NCBI GenBank assembly: GCA_045587025.1
Contig: JAZNBK010000064.1
Span: forward strand, 1-49,213
Origin: UBA1740 sp045587025
Lineage (GTDB): Bacteria; Bacillota; Clostridia; Oscillospirales; CAG-272
Direction: 5' to 3'
DNA length: 49,213 nucleotides
A program made the position numbers and the translations under genes. Shown here piece by piece: positions 16,795 to 25,397 of this stretch (position 1 is its first letter; each line of letters opens with the position of its first letter). Under the pieces are notes generated by a model. That model searched no databases. It was not told the DNA's origin and saw only the letters and a program-made list of their open reading frames with translations.

Positions 16795-17955
16795 TTAAAA
16801 CTCCGTTTGCGTTGTAATTTCACGATTTTCAAGAGCGGAGAGGGCGACCTTCAATGCCCTTGCCGCCGTTTCTCGCTCTTGCGGCGTTCCGTCTGTGAGC
16901 ATAGGCAGTAGATAGCGATAAAGCTCTCCTTTAATTGTCATATCCTTTAAAAGAAACTCGGAATTGTAGGTGGGCGTGGTATGGTCCTTATACTCTATAT
17001 AGTTTAATCCGTAGTTTTCGCCGTTAAGCGCTTTTAGCGATAATGAAAGCGGAACGGAACCGACAAGAATTACACGCAAAGAGCATTCAGAGCCAAACGC
17101 GAGATTTTTTACGGTAGAGGATATTTTGTTTTGTATAGACGAAATATCTAAGAGTCCTTCAACGTCGATAGTGACCGTTTCGTATCTGTGTCGCGCAAAA
17201 TTCAGGCGCTTCGTAGAAATTTTGTATTCTGCGCCATCCGATTCTTTTTCTGCTTCGATGAGCCAAGCGCCGCCAAGCCCACACTCGTCAAAGCTTCTGC
17301 CCTCAAGAAATCCGCTATAGGCGTAGCTGGCTTTTCCGATACGCTTTTGCTCGGGATTAACGTGAACGTGACCAAAGGCGTAATAATCAGCGCCAAAGCT
17401 CTCTATGTCGGATTTTGAAACAGGGCAGTATTCCGAGAGTGGATTGTCAAGCTGCGTATGACCGCAGACAATATTCAAACTTGATTTGTCTTTTACTTTT
17501 TTATCTGCAATTGGAGAAAATCTGTGTGAAATATCGCAAAACGCCCAGCCGTATACCGTGGTATTGAGCGATTCCAAACGAACAGACGTCAGCCCTTCTT
17601 CCTTGAAGATAAATACGTTTGGCGGAAATTTTCCGAGCGTGTATATACTGCCCGCCTTATAGGGATCGTGGTTTCCCGGGCTGATAAATACAGGAACCTG
17701 GCAAAAGGAAAATTCTCTCACGAGCAAATCGAGAGTCTCGCTCGTCGCAAATTCACTATCAAAAAGGTCGCCCGTTATCAGCAGGATATCAATTTCGCTG
17801 TTTTTGACGTATTTCATCATGTCGGAAAAGACGGAGCGAAGCTCGGCTCTGCGTTCCTCGCCTTTGCTTATGCTCGCTTTTGAAAATGCGGAATCGAGAT
17901 GCAGATCTCCGCAATGAAGGATTCTTACCTTTTTTGATGCTTGTTCGTTACTCAT
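16795..17955 (-). CDS. SbcD/YhaO-like metallophosphoesterase nuclease
   Basis: This 386-residue protein is a calcineurin-like phosphoesterase of the SbcD/Mre11/YhaO group. The five metal-binding motifs are all present: CGDLHLDSAF (about 15-24), TGDLFDS, SPGNHDPY, VCGHTQ and FGHVHVN. The capping C-terminal region is YhaO-like. Relatives work with an SMC-type ATPase (SbcC, YhaN) to process DNA ends. The usual partner gene is not next door; a coiled-coil lipoprotein gene follows instead. The start ATG is preceded by CGGAGATAAAA. Nuclease family membership is strong; actual substrate and partner are unknown. Confidence 0.88.
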   Translation of the reverse strand: MSNEQASKKVRILHCGDLHLDSAFSKASISKGEERRAELRSVFSDMMKYVKNSEIDILLITGDLFDSEFATSETLDLLVREFSFCQVPVFISPGNHDPYKAGSIYTLGKFPPNVFIFKEEGLTSVRLESLNTTVYGWAFCDISHRFSPIADKKVKDKSSLNIVCGHTQLDNPLSEYCPVSKSDIESFGADYYAFGHVHVNPEQKRIGKASYAYSGFLEGRSFDECGLGGAWLIEAEKESDGAEYKISTKRLNFARHRYETVTIDVEGLLDISSIQNKISSTVKNLAFGSECSLRVILVGSVPLSLSLKALNGENYGLNYIEYKDHTTPTYNSEFLLKDMTIKGELYRYLLPMLTDGTPQERETAARALKVALSALENREITTQTEF

Positions 17956-17996
17956 TTTTATCTCCGAAAAATTAAACGTAATGCAGACGTAATATA

Positions 17997-18025
17997 ACTA
18001 TATAAAGTATAACATATTTTTTCAA
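17997..18025 (-). promoter_or_regulatory. Promoter of the nuclease/lipoprotein operon
   Basis: On the minus strand, TTGAAA (18025-18020), a 17-bp spacer and TATAGT (18002-17997). Just downstream a direct repeat ATTACGT-CTGC-ATTACGT (17993-17976) repeats at one helical turn near the expected start site. Confidence 0.65.
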
Positions 18026-18092
18026 AATTCGCAAGGATATGCGGTAAAAAATATAGTTTTTGAAAATATAGGTTAAAAATGTCGAAAAACAC

Positions 18093-18121
18093 TTGTAAGA
18101 CAACAAAAAGTATGTTATAAT
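18093..18121 (+). promoter_or_regulatory. Promoter of the solitary methyltransferase gene
   Basis: TTGTAA (18093-18098), a 17-bp spacer and TATAAT (18116-18121), about 35 bp before the start codon. Confidence 0.7.
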
Positions 18122-18156
18122 TAGGCAGATGGATAAAAAAGGGGGATTTTCGTAAA

Positions 18157-19692
18157 ATGCTTAACCTTGCAGTCAGAAACACAAATAAAATTATAAGAGC
18201 AAAATCAAAGAGTGATAACGTACGCCTTGGCAGATTGTTTACAAAAAAGGATACCGCGCGTCTTATGGCGCATTTTTGCGAAATTCCGCATAAGGAAACG
18301 CTTTATATTCTTGATCCCGGCGCAGGAACGGGTATTTTGGCGAGCGCCTTGGTAGAGAGAATTTGTAAAGAGGAAAACAGCGGAGTAAAGCAGATTTTCC
18401 TCACCTGCTATGAAACGAACGAAGAATTTCTCCCTATGCTCAAAAATAACCTTGAGCGCGTGCGTAAAAAGTGCCGTCACGATTATGGAATTAAGCTTAT
18501 AAATAACGTCTATGCCGAGAATTTTCTCACGGCGTGCGCGGATTCTTATAGAGATACGCTCTTTTCTAACGAAAGCCGTAAATACGATATTATAATTTCC
18601 AATCCGCCCGAAGAGACCTTGGATAAAAAATCCATTGAAGCGTCCGTTTTTGAGGATGTCTGCGCAGGCGATACCGATGCCTCGGCGCTCTTTACTATTC
18701 TTTCCTCCGTAATGCTCAGTGAAAACGGACAGATATGTACTCTTTTGCCTACGCAAACCGCTTATAGCGCTTATCTTTCCAAGTTCCGCAAAAAGCTCTT
18801 GTCGAAGGTTTATATCGAGAGAGTACACTTTTTCGGAAAGAAGTCAAAGACCAAGAACGGCGCCGATCCGACTAAAAAATCCATGATTTTCAAGCTCAGG
18901 TTAGGAGAAGAGCCGGAGCGTATCACCGTGTCCAGCTCCTACGACGACGGATCACTTGAAAACGTTTTCACCTTCCCTGAATTTAAATATGACTTTATAG
19001 TCAGGGGCGAGGACAGAAATATCGTTTTGTTAAAGAGCAGTGACGAGCTTGAAATACTCAATTACGTTGAGAGCCAGCCCTCTACCCTTGCTTCCTTGGG
19101 ACTGAAAATGAAAACAGGGCTCACGCTTGAATCAAGATATCCCGACCTTTTGAGCGATAAGCCGGCTGAAAATCTGCTCCCCTTGATTTCTCCGAGCTGT
19201 ATTCGTAACGGTCGTGTTAATTTCCCGCTCCCGAACCGCAAAAATCAGTTTATAATGCCGAGAATACCGTCGCTTATGCAGAAGAACAAGAATATGCTCT
19301 TCATTAAGCGCGTGCCTGCAAAATCTGAGGGCAGACGCTTCATTTGCGGTATATATCTCGCGTCTCAATTCCCGAAATTTAAATATATCAGCACGCATAA
19401 CAAGCTTAACTATCTTGACTATGAGGGTGACAAGGAGATGAATGCGTCGATGATTTACGGCGTTTACGCCGTTCTTTCCTCGATGCTTTACGAGAGATAT
19501 TGCGCAATTCTTTCTCTCTCTACGCAGATAAATTCGAAGGATTACGCAAATCTGCCGATGCCGTCAGAGGAAACCATTTGCTCTATCGGCTCGAAATTGG
19601 GCTTCGTGCACGACCTTTCACTTAAAAACTGCGACGCTATAGTAAACGTAGCGATAAGGAATGCAAAATCAGAATTAAAGCAGAAGCTTTGA
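18157..19692 (+). CDS. Solitary N6-adenine-type DNA methyltransferase (Eco57I/TaqI-like), atypical motif IV
   Basis: This 511-residue protein has the gamma-class amino-methyltransferase layout. SAM-binding motif I is LDPGAGTGILASAL (about 53-66), an acidic strand end is CYETNEEFLP, and motif IV is IISNPPEETLD. The C-terminal half (about 300-511) resembles the target-recognition/helical region of Eco57I-like enzymes, including LPMPS near the end. Motif IV normally reads (N/D/S)PP(Y/F); here the aromatic residue that stacks on the flipped base is Glu, so activity or substrate may be altered. No restriction endonuclease or specificity gene lies nearby, making it an orphan. The start is placed behind GGGGGA. 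Confidence 0.82.
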   Translation: MLNLAVRNTNKIIRAKSKSDNVRLGRLFTKKDTARLMAHFCEIPHKETLYILDPGAGTGILASALVERICKEENSGVKQIFLTCYETNEEFLPMLKNNLERVRKKCRHDYGIKLINNVYAENFLTACADSYRDTLFSNESRKYDIIISNPPEETLDKKSIEASVFEDVCAGDTDASALFTILSSVMLSENGQICTLLPTQTAYSAYLSKFRKKLLSKVYIERVHFFGKKSKTKNGADPTKKSMIFKLRLGEEPERITVSSSYDDGSLENVFTFPEFKYDFIVRGEDRNIVLLKSSDELEILNYVESQPSTLASLGLKMKTGLTLESRYPDLLSDKPAENLLPLISPSCIRNGRVNFPLPNRKNQFIMPRIPSLMQKNKNMLFIKRVPAKSEGRRFICGIYLASQFPKFKYISTHNKLNYLDYEGDKEMNASMIYGVYAVLSSMLYERYCAILSLSTQINSKDYANLPMPSEETICSIGSKLGFVHDLSLKNCDAIVNVAIRNAKSELKQKL

Positions 19693-19753
19693 TGGTAAAA
19701 AGGGAAAAGCAAGCATAAATTTATAAAAATTTTCGTTTTTTTTGATTTTACTA

Positions 19754-19782
19754 TTGATTTTTGCCTGTCTTTATGTTAAAAT
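19754..19782 (+). promoter_or_regulatory. Promoter of secG
   Basis: TTGATT (19754-19759), a 17-bp spacer and TAAAAT (19777-19782), placing transcription start about 80 bp before the secG ATG. Confidence 0.7.
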
Positions 19783-19835
19783 GATTTGTAATTCAAAAAA
19801 ATATAGGTAAAAACCTATTTAAAACAAAAATTCGG

Positions 19836-19875
19836 AAAGGAAAAATTTCGTTTTACGAAATTGCTTAGTAATATG
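19836..19875 (+). promoter_or_regulatory. Split ribosome binding site with hairpin before secG
   Basis: The only good Shine-Dalgarno, AAAGGA (19836-19841), is 31 bases from the ATG at 19873. Between them an 8-bp perfect hairpin, AATTTCGT (19844-19851) with ACGAAATT (19855-19862), would fold the gap down to about 12 nt. A TTG start at 19861 lies in the stem and is less likely. Confidence 0.5.
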
Positions 19876-20190
19876 GATGCTTTAAATCTTGTTTTAGTTA
19901 TTTTGATGTTGGTTGCAGGACTGTTTCTCGTCATTGCAGTTTTGATGCAGCACGGAAAGTCGCACGGCCTGTCAGGCACTATCGCGGGCGGCGCTGAGAC
20001 CTTCTTCGGTAAGGATAACGGCAGTAAGATTGATAGATTCTTGAATAAGTTCACTACTATAGTTGGTATTGTGTTTATCATATTGGTTTTGATCGTTTAC
20101 TTCAAACAGCCCGATTACACCTATGATGACAGCAACGAAACACCGGCGCTTTCAAACGATACCTCTTATAGCGAAACAATCAATCTTTAA
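19873..20190 (+). CDS. secG: SecG preprotein translocase subunit
   Basis: SecG is the small accessory subunit of the SecYEG channel. The protein has two transmembrane helices (about 4-25 and 55-77) flanking the family motif LMQHGKSHGLSGTIAGGAETFFG, where GLSG and the following glycines are the conserved cytoplasmic loop. From ATG 19873 it is 105 residues. The C-terminal tail is acidic and Ser/Asn-rich and longer than in the shortest SecG proteins. The gene has its own promoter and is followed by a terminator and then RNase R, the common secG-rnr order in Bacillota. Confidence 0.93.
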   Translation: MDALNLVLVILMLVAGLFLVIAVLMQHGKSHGLSGTIAGGAETFFGKDNGSKIDRFLNKFTTIVGIVFIILVLIVYFKQPDYTYDDSNETPALSNDTSYSETINL

Positions 20191-20196
20191 TAGTAT

Positions 20197-20232
20197 AAAA
20201 TGGCGGGATTAAAAATCTCGCCATTTTGCATT
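20197..20232 (+). terminator. Terminator between secG and rnr
   Basis: AAAATGGCGGGAT (20197-20209) pairs with ATCTCGCCATTTT (20215-20227), with one G-U, around TAAAA. The 3' arm ends in TTTT. It should attenuate read-through from secG into rnr. Confidence 0.75.
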
Positions 20233-20265
20233 TTAATTATAAATAAATCAATAATAAATGGTGTT

Positions 20266-22314
20266 ATGAAAAAGAAAAGAAACAAAAAAGATATATTCAG
20301 AGCCAAGTCGCAAAGACGCCAAAAGTCAAAAAAGAAAAACGAAAGAGAAATTCAGAGAATAGCGACGCTAAAAAAAGGCAAACAGAGCTATCTGTATCTC
20401 GAAGGAAGATTTTCAGGTACAAAAAGCGGCTTTGGCTTTGTAGTTGATGAAGAAAACAGGCAAGCTCCCGACGTCTTTATCCCCGCTTCAAAAACACGGG
20501 GAGCAATGGACGGAGATTTGGTTTTGGCTAAATACAAAAAATTCAGCGACGGAAAGACGGAAGGGGAGGTTATAGAGGTAATCAGACACTTCCGTGAAAC
20601 CATAATCGGCAGAATAGAAAGAGAAATTATCGGATTTCACCGCCAAAAGCAGAGGAGCGTTTTTGTCCTTGTACCCGATGATAAGCGTATTTCGCTTAAA
20701 GTAAACTTAAATCTTTCAAAAGCGGACAGAGTAGGCGACAAGGTAGAGGTTATGCTACCGAAAAAACGAACATCAAACGTTATAACAGGCGAGATTATAA
20801 GGAATTTCGGCTCGTCCGAGACGAAGGAGGCGAATTACGAAGCAATTCTTGCAGAATGTGAAATACCTATCGAATTTTCACAGGAGGCGCTCCAAAACGC
20901 GCAGGACGCCGCATCTGCTCCGATTTCAGAGCAGGGAAGGAAACGGCTTGACAGAGAGATTATATTCACGATAGACGGCGCAGGAGCAAAGGATTTAGAC
21001 GACGCAATTTCGCTCTCAAAATTGCCGAATGGCAGATGGCTTTTGGGCGTTCATATAGCGGACGTAAGTCATTATGTAGCTCCGAAAACTCCGCTCGACC
21101 GCGAGGTTATGCATAGAGGCACGAGCGTCTATTTCGTTGACAAGGTCGTTCCGATGCTGCCTACGGTGTTGTCTAACGGGGTATGCTCTCTTAATGCAGG
21201 AGAGGAAAAATATGCGATGTCGGCTCATATTACGCTCTCGCAAGACGGAAAAATCGAGAATTGCAGAATAGAGAAAACTATAATAAAATCAAGAGTGCGG
21301 GGAATATATAGCGAGGTAAATTCCCTCTTTGAGTTAGGAAAAAGCTCTCCGTTCTATAAAAAATACAAAGAGGTTTACGAAACGCTCCAAAAAATGCGAA
21401 CCCTCTATGAAATTCTGGCGAAAAAGCGTAAGCAAAACGGTTCGCTCGAGCTTGAAAGCTCGGATGCAGAGATTATTCTTGGAGAGAACGGCGAGCCGAT
21501 AAGTATATCTAAAAGTGAGCGCAAAGATGCAGAAAAGCTCATTGAGGAATTTATGCTTACTGCAAACGAGGCAGTTGCCACTCTGCTAAATCAAAAGGAA
21601 TATCCCTGCGTTTACCGTATCCACGAGCCGCCGCCAAGTGATAAGTTCGAGAGCTTTATAAGCTATTCCTCCAATTTGGGCTTGGACGTGAGAAAACTGA
21701 GGGGGGATAATCCTACGGCAAAAGAGCTGTCCTCCGTTTTGGACGAGGCAATATCAAAGGGGATAGGCAGCGCCGTGTCTACCGTTATGCTCAGAACTAT
21801 GTCAAAAGCAAGATACAGTGATATAAGCTCTTTTCACTACGGCTTGGGAATTGAGCTTTACTGTCATTTCACCTCGCCTATCAGGCGTCTTTCCGATTTG
21901 GCAACGCATCGAATAATAACGGCAGTGCTGTTAAACGGCGAGGAAGCGAGAAAATACAAATCCTACGCAAAGAGAGCCGCCGTTGCGGCGAGCGAAAGCG
22001 AGCTGCGGGCGCTTAGCGCCGAGCGGCAGATAGAAGCGCTCTATAAAACGATATATATGTCGCGCTTTATAGGGGAGGAGTTCGACGCCGTCGTAATCTC
22101 CGTTACGAAATTCGGACTTTTTGCAGGGCTTGAAAACACTTGCGAGGGGTTGATTCCCCTTCATTCGCTCGACGGATATTTTATTTACGACGAGCAGTAT
22201 AAAACTCTTTCAAACGGCGCAAAAACGTATAGAATAGGGGATAAGCTGCGCATAAGAGTTGATGGCGCCGATATTTCCGCAAGAAGCGTGACTTTTTCAA
22301 TAGTGAAAGAATAA
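20266..22314 (+). CDS. rnr: Ribonuclease R (RNB family 3'-5' exoribonuclease)
   Basis: RNase R degrades structured RNA from the 3' end. The order is a basic N-terminal tail (KKKRNKKDIFRAKSQRRQ), cold-shock domains (about 40-200), the RNB catalytic domain with GAGAKDLDDAIS (about 238; the clustered Asp residues bind Mg2+) and VHIADVSHYV, then a C-terminal S1 domain starting FDAVVISVTKFGLFAGL (about 606). It has 682 residues from the ATG at 20266. A longer frame beginning inside the terminator hairpin is rejected. The Shine-Dalgarno before 20266 is poor. It follows secG as in many Bacillota. Confidence 0.93.
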   Translation: MKKKRNKKDIFRAKSQRRQKSKKKNEREIQRIATLKKGKQSYLYLEGRFSGTKSGFGFVVDEENRQAPDVFIPASKTRGAMDGDLVLAKYKKFSDGKTEGEVIEVIRHFRETIIGRIEREIIGFHRQKQRSVFVLVPDDKRISLKVNLNLSKADRVGDKVEVMLPKKRTSNVITGEIIRNFGSSETKEANYEAILAECEIPIEFSQEALQNAQDAASAPISEQGRKRLDREIIFTIDGAGAKDLDDAISLSKLPNGRWLLGVHIADVSHYVAPKTPLDREVMHRGTSVYFVDKVVPMLPTVLSNGVCSLNAGEEKYAMSAHITLSQDGKIENCRIEKTIIKSRVRGIYSEVNSLFELGKSSPFYKKYKEVYETLQKMRTLYEILAKKRKQNGSLELESSDAEIILGENGEPISISKSERKDAEKLIEEFMLTANEAVATLLNQKEYPCVYRIHEPPPSDKFESFISYSSNLGLDVRKLRGDNPTAKELSSVLDEAISKGIGSAVSTVMLRTMSKARYSDISSFHYGLGIELYCHFTSPIRRLSDLATHRIITAVLLNGEEARKYKSYAKRAAVAASESELRALSAERQIEALYKTIYMSRFIGEEFDAVVISVTKFGLFAGLENTCEGLIPLHSLDGYFIYDEQYKTLSNGAKTYRIGDKLRIRVDGADISARSVTFSIVKE

Positions 22315-22386
22315 ATTGAATTTTGGTGAGAGTTTTTTCCTTTTACTACGAATAATAGATAGAAAACCAAAAAAGGAGAAATTATT

Positions 22387-23403
22387 ATGAAAAAAATACT
22401 TTCATTTGCGATGGTACTTACTCTACTTCTTATAACGCTTTGCTCGTGTGGCGCGGGCGCTATGAAGGAGGCGGCTTCGGATAATTTTTACGTATCGGAA
22501 ATGAAGCCGGGCGAGAGATACGATTATGCGTATGACAGCGGCATAATTTTGGATTCGTCGCAGTCCTCAAAGGAAGAAGCGGGTACAAATTCGCCCGCAA
22601 TTGCAGACCGCAAGCAGATTAAAAACGTTCTTTTGAGAATGCAGACGAAGGAATATGAGGAATTCATATTATCGCTTAATGCAAGCATTTCACATTACGG
22701 CGGATATATTTCTACGCAAAAAGAGAACGGAAACAGCTATAACAGCGTTTCAAACCGTTATTCTTATATAGTAGCAAAAATTCCCGTAGAAAATCTCGAA
22801 GAATTTTGCAGCGGAGTTTCATCTCTTTGCAACGTAACATACAGGCAGGAAAACGTTTCCGACGTTACTGAGGCGTATATAGATATCGAGAGCCGTATAG
22901 CCGTCTTGGAGGCGGAGGAATCCTCTTTGCTCGCCATGCTTGAGAGCGCTCAGAATCATCTTGACGACGAAAAGCTTAATTACTCCGAGGTCATAGATAC
23001 GATGATGTATATCAAGGACAAATTGCTTTCCGTTCAGAGCGACCTTGCCTCAATGAAGGCGCAGCTTAAATCTCTTTCCGCAAACGTTACGTACAGCACC
23101 GTAACTATGGAGATAAACGAGGTTGAAAGATTTGTAGCGGTAGAAACAAAGGTAGGACTTTGGGAAGAAATAGGCGAAAAGCTCTCCGATAATCTGTATT
23201 ATATCGGTCAGGACTTGCGTAGCTTCTTCGTTTGGGTAGTTGTTTCCTTGCCTTATCTTCTGATATGGGCAGTAATTATCACTATACTTGTGATTGTATT
23301 GAGAAAAGCAATAAAAAACAGAAAGAAAAAGGATTATCGTGTTAAGTCGAGCGACGTTAGCGATGACGGTCGCGAAGATAAAAAAGGCGAAAAAAACGAA
23401 TAA
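22387..23403 (+). CDS. DUF4349 lipoprotein
   Basis: This is a 338-residue envelope protein of the DUF4349 family. A lipoprotein signal with lipobox TLCSCG near residue 20 is followed by a variable linker and the DUF4349 domain: MQTKEYEEFILSL, YGGYISTQ, then RYSYIVAKIPVENLEEF and the TxxYxDIESRI-type coiled coil (about 165-230). One C-terminal transmembrane helix (LPYLLIWAVIITILVIVL) and a basic tail follow. So it may be attached at both ends. The family is common in Gram-positives and its function is not established. The start follows AAAAGGAG. Its stop is three bases from the deacetylase start, so the two are probably co-expressed. Confidence 0.85.
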   Translation: MKKILSFAMVLTLLLITLCSCGAGAMKEAASDNFYVSEMKPGERYDYAYDSGIILDSSQSSKEEAGTNSPAIADRKQIKNVLLRMQTKEYEEFILSLNASISHYGGYISTQKENGNSYNSVSNRYSYIVAKIPVENLEEFCSGVSSLCNVTYRQENVSDVTEAYIDIESRIAVLEAEESSLLAMLESAQNHLDDEKLNYSEVIDTMMYIKDKLLSVQSDLASMKAQLKSLSANVTYSTVTMEINEVERFVAVETKVGLWEEIGEKLSDNLYYIGQDLRSFFVWVVVSLPYLLIWAVIITILVIVLRKAIKNRKKKDYRVKSSDVSDDGREDKKGEKNE

Positions 23404-23406
23404 CGT

Positions 23407-24213
23407 ATGAAACTTAAAAAAATCTTATCGCTTGCGCTTGCGCTTCTTATAGCCGTTTCGTGTATATCTTGTGGGAGCAATTTAGAGAACTTTCCCGAGA
23501 TATACGACGCCTCAAACGAAGCGGAAAATCCGGAGCCCGATATAGAGTCGACAGACGCTTTGGCAAACGCAGACGAAATTTATAAGCATATAGCTTTTAC
23601 CTTTGACGACGGCCCTGACGAGAGGTTTACGAAAAGATTCGTTGACAAATTGGCTGAATACGGCGGCAGAGCGACCTTTTTCGTGGTCGGCAACCGCATT
23701 ACCGAAGAAACGGCAGGAGCAATGCAATACGCAGTGGAGAATGGGAACGAGATAGGAATACACGCATTCACTCATCAGCATACCTTCGATACGTGCGACG
23801 ATGAGAGCTATTCAAGGGAACTCAAATATACGAGAAACTCGATTTTCTCGTACGTAGGAGTAGAGCCGACCTTGATGCGCCCGCCCGAGGGAGCTATAAG
23901 CAAGGAAAGAATTATATCGTCTAATTATCCGATTATACTCTGGAGCGTCGATTCTGAGGACTGGCAGCATAAGAGCAGAGGCAGCGAGGCGGAAATAGGA
24001 AAGAACGTGGAAATTATCGTAGAAAACGTTCTTTCTAACGTCAAGGACGGGGATATCGTACTGATGCACGAAATATATGAAAATTCCTATCTCGCTTTTT
24101 CTATCATAATTGATACCCTTTATAATGAGGGATATCGCTTCCTGACGGTCAGCGAGCTTTTGGGCGAAAGCATACAAAGCGGTACGAAATATCATTCGTA
24201 TACTGCAAACTAA
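23407..24213 (+). CDS. Polysaccharide deacetylase (NodB) lipoprotein
   Basis: This is a 268-residue exported carbohydrate esterase family 4 enzyme that would remove N-acetyl groups from peptidoglycan or another wall glycan. The lipobox is SCISCG near residue 22. NodB motifs run in order: TFDDGPDE (catalytic base and metal Asp), HAFTHQHTF (metal His), MRPPEGAIS (motif 3, with Glu where Tyr or another residue is common), VDSEDWQ and VLMHE (catalytic His). No strong Shine-Dalgarno precedes it; translation is probably coupled to the DUF4349 gene. Enzyme class is confident; the exact glycan is not known. Confidence 0.9.
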   Translation: MKLKKILSLALALLIAVSCISCGSNLENFPEIYDASNEAENPEPDIESTDALANADEIYKHIAFTFDDGPDERFTKRFVDKLAEYGGRATFFVVGNRITEETAGAMQYAVENGNEIGIHAFTHQHTFDTCDDESYSRELKYTRNSIFSYVGVEPTLMRPPEGAISKERIISSNYPIILWSVDSEDWQHKSRGSEAEIGKNVEIIVENVLSNVKDGDIVLMHEIYENSYLAFSIIIDTLYNEGYRFLTVSELLGESIQSGTKYHSYTAN

Positions 24214-24338
24214 TATTTACATCAAACTGTTTTTTTAAGATGACGGGAGCGTGCATTCCTGTTCTGGATATTTAATTGTCAACCGAACTAAAGCACGGCG
24301 CTTCTTTAAAAGCTTTTTATGATGCAGTGAAATAATTA

Positions 24339-24382
24339 ACGGGGGATTTCAATTTTACATTGAAATCCCCCGTGTTTTTTTA
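24339..24382 (+). terminator. Strong Rho-independent terminator
   Basis: A 15-bp perfect stem, 24339-24353 with 24359-24373 (core GGGGGATTTCAAT / ATTGAAATCCCCC), loop TTTAC, followed by GTTTTTTTT. It ends the deacetylase transcript. The 125 bases before it hold nothing I can identify. Confidence 0.92.
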
Positions 24383-24411
24383 ATTATTCAAATTTGACGG
24401 AATATAGAAAA

Positions 24412-25389
24412 TTATACGTCGAAGATGCCAAGTATTACAATACCGATGAAGGCAAGGGCGATAGCCGCATAATGCTTGACACTCAATCTTTCCTTCAAGA
24501 AAATGCGTCCCCAGAGGAAGGAAAGCGCACAGTATGCGGAAATAATTACAAGACCTACCGTATATTCTGATACGACTACCATCATATAAAATACCTGACC
24601 TGCCGTTTCACATATACCGCCTGCAAGCTTGGGAAGGTCGTATTTTGCCTGTGGCTTTTCTCTTTTTATAATGAGGAAGACTATACATCCGATAGCCATA
24701 GCGAGCCACGTAAACTCATAGGCGGTATTCAGAATATCACCGCAGAGCAAATCAAGCGAGCCCTCATCCATATCGGGATAGCGTTCTGCAAGAGAAATAA
24801 GATACTTGTCTGCAATTAACGTATCCACCAAAGTGCCTATAGCGTCGAGCAGACAATAAATTACGGGCAGACCGATTGCAAGTATGCTCTTTGAGTATTT
24901 ACGGTTAGAGCTCATTTGACGGAGAGCGCGCGCTTGTTCGTCCTCGAAGTATTCTACAAAGCCGAGCATAACGACGCCTACGACAATCATAACTACACCG
25001 AAGATAATAGGAACGTTTAAGAAAATTGCGTCGCTGTCATCGTCTACAAATTTTGCGCCGAATATCATAAGACTCATAATGAGAGCGAGAGCGCCTGAGC
25101 CGTTACAAATGGGCGAGGAAATTGAAAGCTCGATATAGCGAAGTCCTATGTAACCGATAAGCATTGATGCTATATAAAGCAGAGAAGCGGGGAGATAAGC
25201 TATAATGTCGGAAAAGCTGAAGGGTGTGCCGCTAAGGAGCATATAAATTGCGTGGAGGCCCATAACTCCGCCTACCATTGCGCCGACCTTCCATTGACTG
25301 TATTTGTCGTCGTTTCTCGTGCCTATTTTACTAAAAATATCCGAACCGCTCCAAAACAGCAGAGCAATAACTGAAAAAATAAATTCCAT
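24412..25389 (-). CDS. DMT-superfamily transporter
   Basis: This 325-residue membrane protein has about ten hydrophobic helices in two halves of drug/metabolite-transporter type. The first half starts FIFSVIALLFWSGSDIFSKIG; the second ends with AIALAFIGIVILGIF and the LKERLSVKHY motif typical of EamA-like carriers. A polar loop of about 60 residues (near 150-210) separates the halves. It starts behind AGGAGG, eight bases after the PF06838 PLP-enzyme stop, and is the last gene of that operon. It could export or import a product or substrate of the PLP enzyme; the substrate is unknown. Confidence 0.82.
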   Translation of the reverse strand: MEFIFSVIALLFWSGSDIFSKIGTRNDDKYSQWKVGAMVGGVMGLHAIYMLLSGTPFSFSDIIAYLPASLLYIASMLIGYIGLRYIELSISSPICNGSGALALIMSLMIFGAKFVDDDSDAIFLNVPIIFGVVMIVVGVVMLGFVEYFEDEQARALRQMSSNRKYSKSILAIGLPVIYCLLDAIGTLVDTLIADKYLISLAERYPDMDEGSLDLLCGDILNTAYEFTWLAMAIGCIVFLIIKREKPQAKYDLPKLAGGICETAGQVFYMMVVVSEYTVGLVIISAYCALSFLWGRIFLKERLSVKHYAAIALAFIGIVILGIFDV

Positions 25390-25397
25390 ATAACCTC

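Noticed and set aside
24214..24338. Possible gene remnant between the deacetylase and its terminator
   Set aside because: No frame of useful length and no recognisable protein similarity.
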